Shown: positions 6,571-14,437 of the stretch, in pieces
Layout of the letters: the number at the start of each line of letters is the position of its first letter
How positions within the stretch are numbered: position 1 is the stretch's first letter
Origin: Rhodocyclaceae bacterium
GTDB taxonomy: Bacteria > Pseudomonadota > Gammaproteobacteria > Burkholderiales > Rhodocyclaceae
Reading direction: 5' to 3'
Assembly: GCA_017444505.1 (NCBI GenBank)
Contig: JAFSWK010000024.1
Location: 1-24,779, forward strand
DNA: 24,779 bases
Translations under genes and position numbers: made by a program
Notes under the pieces: generated by a model
Seen by the model: the letters and a program-made list of their open reading frames with translations, nothing else
Databases searched by the model: none
Told to the model about the DNA's origin: nothing

Positions 6571-7329
6571 ATGCTGGCCAAACGCATCATTCCTTGTCTG
6601 GACGTGAACGCGGGGCGCGTGGTCAAGGGCGTGAAGTTTCTGGAACTGCGCGACGCGGGCGACCCGGTGGAAGTTGCCCGCCGCTATGACGCCGAAGGCG
6701 CGGACGAAATCACGTTTCTGGACATCACCGCCAGCTCGGACGAGCGCGACACCATCCTGCACGTTGTCGAAGCCGTCGCCGGGCAGGTGTTCATTCCGCT
6801 CACCGTGGGCGGCGGCGTGCGCAGTGTCGCCGACCTTCGCCGCCTGCTCAACGCCGGTGCCGACAAGGTGAGCATCAACACCGCCGCCGTGCAGCGCCCT
6901 GAGCTGGTGCGCGAAGCGGCAGAGCGCGTCGGCAGCCAGTGCATCGTGGTCGCCATCGACGCCAAAGCGGTTGCGCCGGGGCGCTGGCACGTATTCACCC
7001 ACGGCGGGCGCAACGACACCGGGCGCGACGCGCTGGAATGGGCGAAAGAAGTCGTGGCACTGGGCGCGGGTGAAATTCTGCTCACCAGCATGGATCGCGA
7101 CGGCACGCGGCAAGGTTTTGATTTGGCGCTGACCCGCGCCGTCTCGGACGCGGTGAGCGTGCCGGTAATTGCCAGCGGCGGCGTCGGTACACTGGAACAT
7201 CTCGCGGAAGGCGTGAGCGAAGGCGGCGCCGATGCCGTGCTCGCCGCCAGCATTTTTCATTTTGGCGAATACAGCATCGCGCAGGCCAAAGAGCTGATGC
7301 GGGCGCGCGGCATTGAGGTGCGGCTATGA
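6571..7329 (+). CDS. hisF: Imidazole glycerol phosphate synthase, cyclase subunit
   Basis: A 252-residue (beta/alpha)8 barrel that, with HisH, makes IGP and AICAR from PRFAR. Catalytic D11 (IIPCLDVNAGRVVKG) and D130 (VVAIDAK) are in place. TVGGGVRS and ASGGVGTLEHL are the two phosphate-binding loops. THGGRNDTG and LTSMDRDGT are strongly conserved HisF signatures. The start ATG 6571 lies five bases after the hisA stop; the longer frame reaching into hisA is rejected. The stop overlaps the hisI ATG as ATGA. Confidence 0.97.
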   Translation: MLAKRIIPCLDVNAGRVVKGVKFLELRDAGDPVEVARRYDAEGADEITFLDITASSDERDTILHVVEAVAGQVFIPLTVGGGVRSVADLRRLLNAGADKVSINTAAVQRPELVREAAERVGSQCIVVAIDAKAVAPGRWHVFTHGGRNDTGRDALEWAKEVVALGAGEILLTSMDRDGTRQGFDLALTRAVSDAVSVPVIASGGVGTLEHLAEGVSEGGADAVLAASIFHFGEYSIAQAKELMRARGIEVRL

Positions 7330-7733
7330 CGGCGGCAGTGGAAGCGCGCGCGCTCGATGCGCTGCGCTGGGATGAACACGGGCTGATGCCGGTCATCGCG
7401 CAAGATGCCGCCAGCGGCGCGGTGCTCATGTTTGCCTGGATGAACCGCGAGGCGCTGGCAGAAACCTTGCAAAGCGGGCAGGCCGTGTATTGGTCGCGCT
7501 CGCGCGCGCGGCTGTGGCGCAAGGGCGAAGAATCCGGCCACACGCAAAAAGTGCTGGAAATCCGCACCGATTGCGACAACGACGTGTTGCTGCTGAAAAT
7601 CGAACAACGCGGCGGCATCGCCTGCCACACCGGACGGCAAAGCTGCTTTTTCCAGCGTTACCAGCCGGGCGTTGGCTGGCAGGCGGATGCGCCCGTACTG
7701 AAAAATCCGGAGGAAATCTATGACCGACACTGA
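7326..7733 (+). CDS. hisI: Phosphoribosyl-AMP cyclohydrolase
   Basis: A 135-residue zinc enzyme that opens the ring of PR-AMP. FAWMNREAL and YWSRSRARLWRKGEESGH are the family core. Zn-binding cysteines appear in DCDND (one Cys) and ACHTGRQSCF (two). The D-x-D magnesium site is in DCDND. It is monofunctional; HisE is a separate downstream gene, as usual in betaproteobacteria. The ATG overlaps the hisF stop by four bases, and the last 14 bases overlap hisE. Confidence 0.96.
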   Translation: MTAAVEARALDALRWDEHGLMPVIAQDAASGAVLMFAWMNREALAETLQSGQAVYWSRSRARLWRKGEESGHTQKVLEIRTDCDNDVLLLKIEQRGGIACHTGRQSCFFQRYQPGVGWQADAPVLKNPEEIYDRH

Positions 7734-8049
7734 CGACGTGCTGCACCGCCTGTCCAGCACGCTGGCGGCGCGAAAAGGCGCGGATGCGCAAAGCTCTTAC
7801 GTTGCCAGCCTGTACGCCAAAGGCACGGATGCGATTTGCAAAAAAGTGGCCGAAGAAGCCGCCGAAACCATCATGGCGGCGAAAGACGGCGAAGCGAAGA
7901 AAATCGTCTGGGAACTGGCCGATTTGTGGTTTCACTCGCTGGTGCTGGCGCATCATTTTGATTTGTCGGTGGACGACATCCTTGCCGAACTGCGCCGCCG
8001 CGAAGGGGTTTCCGGCATTGAAGAGAAAAACGCCCGCAAGCAGGGCTAA
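7720..8049 (+). CDS. hisE: Phosphoribosyl-ATP pyrophosphatase
   Basis: A 109-residue alpha-helical MazG-like enzyme that hydrolyses PR-ATP to PR-AMP, the second step of histidine synthesis. KVAEEAAETIMAAKDG carries the metal-binding EExxE-type motif, and WELADLWFHSLVLAHH the second acidic motif. Start ATG 7720 lies within the hisI end and is supported by GGAGGA seven bases upstream, the best ribosome site in this operon. hisE is the last his gene of the cluster. hisG and hisD are not in the window. Confidence 0.95.
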   Translation: MTDTDDVLHRLSSTLAARKGADAQSSYVASLYAKGTDAICKKVAEEAAETIMAAKDGEAKKIVWELADLWFHSLVLAHHFDLSVDDILAELRRREGVSGIEEKNARKQG

Positions 8050-8082
8050 ACCGCAGCCTGCTTTTTCACAGGAGAGATGGCA

Positions 8083-8424
8083 ATGAGTGACTGCATTTTC
8101 TGCAAAATCGCCGCCGGCGAAATTCCCGCCAAACTGATTTATCAGGATGACGAAATGCTCGCCTTTCACGACATCAAGCCTGCCGCGCCGGTGCATTTTC
8201 TCGTCATCCCGCGCGCGCACATCGCCTCGTGCGCGGAATTGACCGCCGGGCACGCGCCGCTGGTCGGGCGCATGTTGGTGAAAGCCAGCGAACTGGCGCG
8301 CGAACAGGGGCTGACGGAAGGTTTCCGCACCCTTATCAACACCGGCAGAAACGGCGGGCAAGAGGTGTATCATCTGCACATTCACGTACTGGGCGGCCCG
8401 CAGCCTTTGGGCGCGCCCTTTTGA
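8083..8424 (+). CDS. HIT family (HINT-like) nucleotide hydrolase
   Basis: A 113-residue histidine-triad protein. CIFCKIAAGEIPAKLIYQDDEMLAFHDIKP is the standard N-terminus, and HLHIHVLGGPQ is the catalytic HxHxH motif near the C-terminus. HINT proteins hydrolyse purine-nucleoside phosphoramidates such as AMP-lysine. Two ATGs occur: 8077 and 8083. AGGAG at 8070-8074 is only two bases from the first and eight from the second, so 8083 (MSDCIFCKI) is preferred. A HIT gene between hisE and tatA is a recurrent arrangement in betaproteobacteria; the functional reason is not known to me. Confidence 0.94.
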   Translation: MSDCIFCKIAAGEIPAKLIYQDDEMLAFHDIKPAAPVHFLVIPRAHIASCAELTAGHAPLVGRMLVKASELAREQGLTEGFRTLINTGRNGGQEVYHLHIHVLGGPQPLGAPF

Positions 8425-8472
8425 TTTTTCCCGCCGCGCGCACGGCAACTGATAAATGACGGAGAGCAAAAC

Positions 8473-8730
8473 ATGGGTTCTTTGAGCATCTGGCACTGGC
8501 TGATTGTCCTGATTGTGGTCGTACTGGTTTTCGGCACGGGCAAATTGCGCAATCTGGGCAAAGACCTGGGCAGCGCCGTCAAAGGTTTCAAGGAAGGGAT
8601 GCAGGAAGCCGGACTGAATGATGGGACGCCCGCGCAGCAAAAAACCGCCGAACCCGCGCAGGTCACGCAGGCGGACAACACGCTGGAAGGGCAGGCGCGC
8701 GAGGCCGCTGCGCCGTCCGAAAAATCCTGA
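8473..8730 (+). CDS. tatA: Sec-independent translocase subunit TatA
   Basis: An 85-residue protein with one N-terminal membrane helix (IWHWLIVLIVVVLVFGTGKL), the FGxxKL hinge, an amphipathic helix (GKDLGSAVKGFKEGM) and an acidic/polar tail. This is the TatA layout: many copies oligomerise to form the folded-protein passage in the inner membrane. GGAGAG six to eight bases upstream of ATG 8473 supports the start. tatB follows after 43 bases and tatC after that. A cytochrome- or redox-rich lifestyle is consistent with need for Tat, but no Tat substrate is visible in the window. Confidence 0.95.
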   Translation: MGSLSIWHWLIVLIVVVLVFGTGKLRNLGKDLGSAVKGFKEGMQEAGLNDGTPAQQKTAEPAQVTQADNTLEGQAREAAAPSEKS

Positions 8731-8773
8731 AGTTGCGCCGCCGCCGCAGCAGCAGCGCCGTTTTTCGTCCGCC

Positions 8774-9298
8774 ATGTTTGATTTCAGCTTTGGCGAACTG
8801 TTGATTGTTATGGTCGTGGCGCTGGTCGTCATCGGGCCGGAACAACTGCCCAAGGTCGCCCGCACCATCGGTGCGCTGGCCGGGCGCGCGCAGCGTTATA
8901 TCGCCGAAGTGAAAAGCGAGGTGCAGCGCGAAATCCAGTTGGAAGACATGAAAAACCTCCAGCAAAGCGTGACCGCCGAAGCGCGCGCGCTGGAAACTTC
9001 CCTGCGCGCGGGCATTGCCAGCATGGAAGAAAACGCGCGCGCGCTGCAAGCGCAGGCGGGCGAAGCGATGGCCGCGTTTACGGTGACGGACGAAGCGGCG
9101 CCTGCGCCCGCGCCGCAAAGCACCGAAACCGCAGACGCAGCGGACGCCGCCACAGACGCGGCAGACGAAGCCGCGCCGCAAACTGAACCCGCCGCGCCCG
9201 CGCCGGATGCCGCGCCGCAAGAGGCCGCCGCCGTAGCGGATGCGCCCGCCAGTTCCGTGTTTGACCCTCTGAAACAAGAATCCGCCCACACGACATGA
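8774..9298 (+). CDS. tatB: Sec-independent translocase subunit TatB
   Basis: A 174-residue protein starting MFDFSFGELLIVMVVALVVIGPEQLP, the diagnostic TatB N-terminus with E8 and the GPE(Q/R)LP hinge. A long amphipathic/coiled region follows (VARTIGALAGRAQRYIAEVKSEV...), then an Ala/Pro/Glu-rich disordered tail of about 80 residues. TatB joins TatC in the receptor that binds twin-arginine signal peptides. The start at 8774 is chosen by homology; the frame is open further upstream but that part lies out of phase over the tatA end. The stop overlaps tatC as ATGA. Confidence 0.94.
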   Translation: MFDFSFGELLIVMVVALVVIGPEQLPKVARTIGALAGRAQRYIAEVKSEVQREIQLEDMKNLQQSVTAEARALETSLRAGIASMEENARALQAQAGEAMAAFTVTDEAAPAPAPQSTETADAADAATDAADEAAPQTEPAAPAPDAAPQEAAAVADAPASSVFDPLKQESAHTT

Positions 9299-10116
9299 GC
9301 GAAGCACAAGGCGAAACCTTCATCAGCCATCTGGTCGAGCTGCGCAGCCGCATCGTGCGCGCGGGCGCATCCGTGTTGCTCGTCTTTGTCTGCCTGATGC
9401 CGTGGGCGAACCGCATTTACGACCTGCTCGCCGCGCCGATGATTGAAACCCTGCAACAAGGAATGCAGGCGGGGGGTGCGGCGCCGACGATGATTGCCAT
9501 CGGCGTGGTGACGCCGTTTTTCGTGCCGGTGAAAGTCACGCTGATGGTAGCCTTTTTGCTCTGCCTGCCGGTGGTGCTCTATCAGGCGTGGGCGTTTGTC
9601 GCCCCCGGGCTGTATTCGCACGAACGTCGCCTGGCGCTGCCGCTGGTGCTGGCCAGCACGCTGCTGTTTTTGCTCGGCATGGCCTTTTGCTATTTCTTCG
9701 TCTTTCGCACGGTCTTTCAGTTCATCGCCACGGTCGCGCCGAAAAGCATCACTGCCGCGCCAGACATCGAGCAATATCTTTCCTTCGTGATGACCATGTT
9801 CCTCGCCTTCGGCATCGCCTTTGAAGTGCCGGTGGCCGTCGTCGTGCTGGTGCGCGCGGGCGTGGTCGGCATTGAAAAACTGCGCGCTGCGCGCCGCTAC
9901 ATCATCGTCGCCGCCTTCATCATCGCCGCCATCGTCACGCCGCCCGATGTCGTCTCGCAACTGATGCTGGCCATCCCGATGATTCTGCTCTACGAAATCG
10001 GCCTGCTGCTGGCGGGCGCAGGGCGCAAACCGGCGGCTGCGGCGCAGGAAGCAGAAAACCTGCCCGTGCCCGCGCCCGAATCTTCGCCCGCACCCGAAGG
10101 TGATGCGCAAAAATAG
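9295..10116 (+). CDS. tatC: Sec-independent translocase subunit TatC
   Basis: A 273-residue polytopic inner-membrane protein with six predicted helices. The N-terminal FISHLVELRSRI is the conserved signal-peptide binding face. YQAWAFVAPGLYSHERR in the cytoplasmic loop, FGIAFEVPV and IVTPPDVVSQLMLAIPMILLYEIGL complete the family pattern. TatC recognises the RR motif with TatB. The final 30 residues are a Pro/Ala/Glu-rich tail. The ATG overlaps the tatB stop by four bases. It ends the his-HIT-tat cluster; 29 bases separate it from the next gene. Confidence 0.97.
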   Translation: MSEAQGETFISHLVELRSRIVRAGASVLLVFVCLMPWANRIYDLLAAPMIETLQQGMQAGGAAPTMIAIGVVTPFFVPVKVTLMVAFLLCLPVVLYQAWAFVAPGLYSHERRLALPLVLASTLLFLLGMAFCYFFVFRTVFQFIATVAPKSITAAPDIEQYLSFVMTMFLAFGIAFEVPVAVVVLVRAGVVGIEKLRAARRYIIVAAFIIAAIVTPPDVVSQLMLAIPMILLYEIGLLLAGAGRKPAAAAQEAENLPVPAPESSPAPEGDAQK

Positions 10117-10145
10117 CCCTTTCCCGACTGTACAGGTTTTGCCCG

Positions 10146-10868
10146 ATGAACATTCTGATTGTCCACGCTCACCCCGAACCGCAATCGTTTTGCGCCGCGA
10201 TGAAAGACGCCGCCGTAGAAGTCTTCCGCCAGCAAGGGCACACGGTGACGGTCTCTGACCTCTACGCGATGCGCTTCAACCCCGTAGCCAGCGCCGAGGA
10301 TTTTGCCAGCCGCGCCAATCCCGACTACTGCGTCTATGCGCTGGAACAGCGCCACGCCGTTGACACCGGCACGCTGCCCGACGACATCCGCACCGAGCTG
10401 GAAAAACTGCTGGCCTGCGACCTGCTGGTGCTCACCTTCCCGCTCTTCTGGGCCTCCGTGCCCGCGATTCTCAAAGGCTGGTTCGACCGCGTTCTGGTTT
10501 CCGGAAAAGTGTATGGCGGCAAACGGTTTTACAACCGCGGCGGGCTGGCGGGCAAGCGCGCGCTGGTGGGCGTCACCCTGGGCGGGCGCGAAGACATGTT
10601 TGGCGCGCACGGCATTCACGGCCCGCTGGAAGGGATGCTCAAACCCGTGCTGCAAGGCACGCTGGGCTACGCCGGTTGTTCCGTGCTGAAACCGTTTGCC
10701 GGCTGGCACATTCCCTATATCAGCGCCGAACAACGCGCCCAGGTGCTGCAAGCGTGGCGCGCGCGGCTGGCAGCTCTGGCGGAAGAGGCCGATTTCCTGC
10801 CCATGCCGGATCTGGCCGATTTCGGCGCACGTTATGAATCTTCTAACCACAAGGGAGCGACATCATGA
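10146..10868 (+). CDS. NAD(P)H-dependent quinone oxidoreductase, flavodoxin-2 fold
   Basis: A 240-residue soluble flavoprotein of the NQO1/MdaB/KefF-like family (Flavodoxin_2). HAHPEPQSFCAAM at residues 7-19 is the FMN/FAD phosphate-binding loop. LTFPLFWASVPAILKGWFDRVL around residue 100 is the family signature, and TLGGRE is the second flavin-contact loop. Such enzymes reduce quinones or nitro compounds by two electrons using NAD(P)H. Its stop overlaps the nicotinamidase ATG as ATGA, so the two are very likely co-transcribed and both touch the NAD pool. Substrate and exact subfamily are not resolvable by eye. Confidence 0.9.
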   Translation: MNILIVHAHPEPQSFCAAMKDAAVEVFRQQGHTVTVSDLYAMRFNPVASAEDFASRANPDYCVYALEQRHAVDTGTLPDDIRTELEKLLACDLLVLTFPLFWASVPAILKGWFDRVLVSGKVYGGKRFYNRGGLAGKRALVGVTLGGREDMFGAHGIHGPLEGMLKPVLQGTLGYAGCSVLKPFAGWHIPYISAEQRAQVLQAWRARLAALAEEADFLPMPDLADFGARYESSNHKGATS

Positions 10869-11509
10869 GCGTAATCAGCATCGACATCGACGCCCAGCGC
10901 GCTTTTTCCGCGCTGTGCCCGAAAGAACTGCCCGTGGAAGGGGCGACGGAAATTGTCGTGGAACTCAACGCGCAGGCCGAGCTGGCCGATTTTCGCGTCC
11001 TCACGCGCGACGGACACGGCGCCCGCGCCGTCTGGATTGTGCCCGACCACACGCAGATGGTGCAGCCGCTGAATTTCCCCAACGCCAACCTCACCTGGGT
11101 GCGCCACGCCGAGGTCGGCACGGACGGTTTTCTGCCGCTGCCCGGGCTGCCCGCGCCGACGGACTACGATTTTCTGGCCATCAAAGGCTGCGATGACGAC
11201 ATGCACCCCTTCGGCATCTGCTATCAGGATCTGGCCGAACGCATCAGCACCGGGCTGATTGAATGGCTGCAAGCGCGCGACGCCAAGGTACTCCTCGTCG
11301 GCGGGCTGGCGACCGATTACTGCGTGAAAGCCTCCGTGCTGCAACTGTGCCGCGTGAAGGGCTGGAAAGTGTTGCTCAACACCGCCGCCTGCCGAGGCAT
11401 CGCGGAAGAGACCACGCGCACGGCGCTGGAAGAAATGCGCGAGGCCGGCGCCATCCTGCTGCAAAACGCCCAGGCCGTGCGCGACTGGCTGGCGGAAAAC
11501 CCGCAGTAA
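10865..11509 (+). CDS. Nicotinamidase / isochorismatase-like cysteine hydrolase
   Basis: A 214-residue isochorismatase-fold hydrolase. The catalytic triad is readable as D9 (SIDIDAQRAFS), K107 (FLAIKGCDDDMHPFG) and C153 (GGLATDYCVKASVLQL). D49-x-H51 (TRDGH) could supply two of the three zinc ligands of nicotinamidases; the third is not certain. The GGLATDYCVK block is typical of PncA, which deamidates nicotinamide to nicotinate for NAD salvage, but isochorismatase-like relatives share it. Start ATG 10865 overlaps the upstream quinone reductase gene and has AGGGAG nine bases upstream. Confidence 0.85.
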   Translation: MSVISIDIDAQRAFSALCPKELPVEGATEIVVELNAQAELADFRVLTRDGHGARAVWIVPDHTQMVQPLNFPNANLTWVRHAEVGTDGFLPLPGLPAPTDYDFLAIKGCDDDMHPFGICYQDLAERISTGLIEWLQARDAKVLLVGGLATDYCVKASVLQLCRVKGWKVLLNTAACRGIAEETTRTALEEMREAGAILLQNAQAVRDWLAENPQ

Positions 11510-11607
11510 AAACGCCGCGCGCCCTGCTGCTGCCCCCACACTTGCGCCACGCTGCTGGATGCGTTACGGTCAGCACATTCTTGGTGCATCACTCACGGAG
11601 CAACATC

Positions 11608-11844
11608 ATGGCCATCACCTACAGTAGCGAAGAACTGGCAGGCGTGCCCGCAAGCGTCATCGAGCGCAGCCGCCGTCTGGTCGAAGAACTCAAGGCGCGC
11701 CCGAAAGACGCGCCCATTTCGGAGCTGGGCAAAAGCCTCGCTGCCATCCGCCAGCGTTACATCGACAACGGCGGGACGTTTGCTGAAAGCGAGGAAGACT
11801 TCCAGCGCCTTGTGCGCTCCTACCGCTTCGGGATTGACGAATGA
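11608..11844 (+). CDS. Putative antitoxin of a VapC-like pair, unrecognised family
   Basis: A 78-residue acidic protein starting MAITYSSEELAGVPASVIERS. It is mostly predicted helical (residues 16-33 and 40-56), with a charged C-terminus (ESEEDFQRLVRSYRFGIDE). I do not recognise a ribbon-helix-helix, AbrB or Phd/YefM motif. GGAG seven bases before ATG 11608 supports the start; the frame extends upstream into the nicotinamidase gene but without a better start. The stop overlaps the PIN-domain gene as ATGA. Size, position and overlap argue for an antitoxin; this is inference from context. Confidence 0.65.
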   Translation: MAITYSSEELAGVPASVIERSRRLVEELKARPKDAPISELGKSLAAIRQRYIDNGGTFAESEEDFQRLVRSYRFGIDE

Positions 11845-12266
11845 CCAGGCAGCCAGAACGCATCCTCACCTACGTAGACACCTGCCTGCTGATGGCCGCT
11901 TTCCGCAACAAAAGCGAGCGCGACTGGGCTGCCGCAGAAATTCTTGAGGACGAGCGCCGCGTCTTCATCACCAGCGACGCGCTCTGGCTGGAACTCATGC
12001 CCAAGGCCGTCTACAACAAATGCACCGATGAAGCTGCCTTTTATGCCGATTTCTTCGGGCGCGCGGAACAGCACCAGTCGTGGAACCTTGCCGTGCTGCA
12101 AAGCACGCGGCGACTTGCCGCAGCATACGGCCTGTCCGCAATGGACGCCATCCACATCGCGCACGCCATAGACGCCGGTGTAGACGAATTTGTCAGCGCC
12201 GAGCGTATCACCAAACCCATGTTTCGCGTGCTGGAACTGCCCATGACCTCCATTGCGCTGGCATAG
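11841..12266 (+). CDS. PIN-domain (VapC-like) toxin
   Basis: A 141-residue PIN-domain protein. Acidic residues of the metal-dependent RNase site are visible: D13 (YVDTCLLMAAF), E51 (LWLELMPKA), D102 (GLSAMDAIHIAHA) and D115 (DAGVDEFVSAE). The AMDAIHIAHA / EFVSAE pattern is typical of VapC-family ribonucleases, which cleave specific RNAs such as tRNA when free of antitoxin. Translation is coupled to the 78-residue upstream protein by a 4-base overlap. The RNA target cannot be told. Confidence 0.87.
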   Translation: MTRQPERILTYVDTCLLMAAFRNKSERDWAAAEILEDERRVFITSDALWLELMPKAVYNKCTDEAAFYADFFGRAEQHQSWNLAVLQSTRRLAAAYGLSAMDAIHIAHAIDAGVDEFVSAERITKPMFRVLELPMTSIALA

Positions 12267-12359
12267 CCGCCGCACGCACAAAAAACCGGCGGTTGCGCCA
12301 TGACCAACAGGTAGATTGCATGGATGTCTCCCGCCCTGTTTGTGTCGCGCTGCGTTTGC

Positions 12360-12569
12360 TTACGGTGCGGGGGGTGTGGTGTTTTGCTGTGCGCGTATTT
12401 GCGCCTCGCGGCGTGGGCAGGGCTTTTCGCAGCCGGCGTGGCATTCCAGACCCATTGCGCCGAGTCCCCCGCAACTGCCTTTTGGCGCCTTGCGCCCCAT
12501 CAGTACGCCTGCCGCCAGGCCGAGGGCGGCGAGCAGCATGATGGCGAGGGTGAGTACGAAGGTGGTCAT
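12360..12569 (-). CDS. nqrM: Na+-NQR maturation factor NqrM (DUF539)
   Basis: A 69-residue protein with one N-terminal membrane helix (FVLTLAIMLLAALGLAAGVLMG) followed by a four-cysteine segment: C33 (SCGGLG), C43, C47 and C51 (ECHAGCEKPC). That is the NqrM pattern. The protein is known to be needed for assembly of the membrane-embedded iron site ligated by NqrD and NqrE. It is the last gene of the nqr operon, 20 bases after nqrF. Start ATG 12569 is chosen because it begins the membrane helix. No Shine-Dalgarno is visible; the upstream sequence is C-rich, so translation may depend on coupling to nqrF. Confidence 0.93.
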   Translation of the reverse strand: MTTFVLTLAIMLLAALGLAAGVLMGRKAPKGSCGGLGAMGLECHAGCEKPCPRREAQIRAQQNTTPPAP

Positions 12570-12589
12570 GGCGGCACGGGGGGACAGGC

Positions 12590-13810
12590 TTAACCGCCGA
12601 AGTCGTCGAGCAGGATGTTTTCGCGCTCTACGCCCAGGTCGGTGAGCATGTTGATGACGGCGGCGTTCATCACCGGCGGGCCGCACATGTAGAACTCGCA
12701 GTCTTCCGGCGCGGGGTGGCCTTTCAGGTAATGCTCGTAGAGTACGTTGTGAATGAAGCCGGTGTAGCCCGTCCAGTTGTCTTCGGGTAGCGGCTCAGAC
12801 AGGGCGATGTGCCAGGTGAAGTTGGGGCATTCGGCGGCGAGCTGGTTGAAGTCTGCTTCGTAGAACATTTCACGCTTGGAGCGCGCGCCGTACCAGAAAC
12901 TGATTTTGCGCTTGGTCTTGATGCGGCGAAGCTGGTCGAAAATGTGCGAGCGCATCGGCGCCATGCCCGCGCCGCCGCCGATGAAGACCATTTCGGCGTC
13001 GGTGTCGCGGGCGAAAAATTCACCGAAGGGGCCGGAGATGGTGACTTTGTCGCCCGCTTTGAGGCCGAAAATGTAGGACGACATTTTGCCCGGCGGAATG
13101 TTGTTTTGCCCCGCCGGTGGCGTGGCGATGCGCACGTTGAGCAGGATGATGCCTTTTTCTTCCGGATAGTTGGCCATGGAATAGGCGCGCACCACGGGTT
13201 CTTCCACGCGCGAGACGTAGCGCCAGAGGTTGTAGCGGTCCCAGTCGTCGCGGAAGCGTTCGGCGATGTCGAAATCGCGGAAGTTGCGCACATGCGGCGG
13301 ACATTCAATCTGGATGTAGCCGCCGGCGCGAAAATCGACGTGCTCGCCTTCGGGCAGTTCCAGCACCAGTTCCTTGATGAAGGTGGCGACGTTTTCGTTT
13401 GAGCGCACGGTGCATTGCCATTTTTTGACGCCGAAGACTTCTTCGGGCACTTCGATTTTCATGTCTTGCCGCACCGCAACCTGACAGGAAAGACGGCAGC
13501 CCTGGCGGGCTTCGCGTTTGTTGATGTGCGAGGCTTCGGTGGGCAGCAGGCTGCCGCCGCCTTCGAGCACCTTGACGCGACATTGCCCGCAAGTGCCGCC
13601 GCCGCCGCAGGCCGAGCCGACGAAGAGGCGGGCGTCGGCCAGCGCGCCGAGCAGTTTGCCGCCTGCGGGTGCTTCGATGACGCGCTCGCCATTGACCGTG
13701 ATGCGCACGTTGCCGCTGGCTACCAGACGCGCACGCGCGGCGAGGATGATGAGCACCAGCGCCAGAATGAAGCCGGTGAAAAAGAGAACGCCGAGGAGGA
13801 TTTCAGTCAT
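12590..13810 (-). CDS. nqrF: Na+-NQR subunit F, NADH-oxidising
   Basis: A 406-residue subunit with an N-terminal membrane anchor (residues 3-24), a plant-type 2Fe-2S domain (C68, C74, C77 in CGGGGTCGQC, and C109) and a ferredoxin-reductase module. FAD binding is marked by RAYSMANYPEEKG, and NADH binding by FIGGGAGMAPMRSH and FYMCGPPVMN. It takes electrons from NADH and passes them through FAD and 2Fe-2S to the other subunits. The C-terminal aromatic region ends DDFGG as usual. Length matches the family (about 407). Confidence 0.97.
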   Translation of the reverse strand: MTEILLGVLFFTGFILALVLIILAARARLVASGNVRITVNGERVIEAPAGGKLLGALADARLFVGSACGGGGTCGQCRVKVLEGGGSLLPTEASHINKREARQGCRLSCQVAVRQDMKIEVPEEVFGVKKWQCTVRSNENVATFIKELVLELPEGEHVDFRAGGYIQIECPPHVRNFRDFDIAERFRDDWDRYNLWRYVSRVEEPVVRAYSMANYPEEKGIILLNVRIATPPAGQNNIPPGKMSSYIFGLKAGDKVTISGPFGEFFARDTDAEMVFIGGGAGMAPMRSHIFDQLRRIKTKRKISFWYGARSKREMFYEADFNQLAAECPNFTWHIALSEPLPEDNWTGYTGFIHNVLYEHYLKGHPAPEDCEFYMCGPPVMNAAVINMLTDLGVERENILLDDFGG

Positions 13811-13822
13811 GGCCGCTGTGCC

Positions 13823-14431
13823 TCAAAGCTGGATGCCGGAAAAGACCATGAAGCCCATGGCCATCAGCCCGGCGGTGAAAAAGGCGATGCCCAGCCCGGA
13901 AAGGGCGGGCGGCACGTCGGAATATTTCAGCTTTTCGCGCACGCCGGCCATGAGCACAATGGCCAGCGCCCAGCCAAAGCCGGAACCCAGTCCATAGACG
14001 AGGCTTTGCGCAAAGCTGTAATCGCGTTCGACCATGAACAGCGAGCCGCCGAGAATGGCGCAGTTGACGGTAATCAGCGGCAGAAAGATGCCTAGCGCGT
14101 GATAGAGGGCGGGCACATGGCGTTCCAGAAACATTTCAAGAATCTGCACGATGGCGGCAATCACGCCGATGAAGCTGATGAGCACCAGAAAGCTCAAATC
14201 GGCTTCCGGCAGTCCCGCCCAGGCCAGCGCGCCGGGGGCGAGCAGCAGGTGATAAATCAGGTTGTTGACCGGCACGGTGATGGTCTGGATGACGATGACG
14301 GCAACGCCCAGCCCGAAGGCGGTCTCTATCTTTTTCGACACGGCCAGAAAGGTGCACATGCCGAGGAAGAACGAGAGGGCGATGTTTTCGGTAAAGACCG
14401 AGGCGATGAAAAGATTGCTCAGGGAATCCAT
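13823..14431 (-). CDS. nqrE: Na+-NQR subunit E
   Basis: A 202-residue protein with six membrane helices, starting MDSLSNLFIASVFTENIALSFFLGMC. The FFLGMCTFLAVS segment holds a cysteine of the intramembrane iron site shared with NqrD, and the second half carries VNCAILGGSLFMVERD. GAGGAG lies ten bases upstream of the start, overlapping the end of nqrD. Twelve bases separate it from nqrF. NqrE is homologous to NqrD with inverted topology. Confidence 0.97.
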   Translation of the reverse strand: MDSLSNLFIASVFTENIALSFFLGMCTFLAVSKKIETAFGLGVAVIVIQTITVPVNNLIYHLLLAPGALAWAGLPEADLSFLVLISFIGVIAAIVQILEMFLERHVPALYHALGIFLPLITVNCAILGGSLFMVERDYSFAQSLVYGLGSGFGWALAIVLMAGVREKLKYSDVPPALSGLGIAFFTAGLMAMGFMVFSGIQL

Positions 14432-14437
14432 GCTGGC

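Noticed and set aside
8077..8082. HIT gene start at the first ATG
   Set aside because: The AGGAG is only two bases away; the ATG six bases on has proper spacing and the family N-terminus.
12267..12292. Terminator between the PIN gene and nqrM
   Set aside because: CCGCCG/CGGCGG pair over a 14-base loop, but neither strand has a T-run after the stem.
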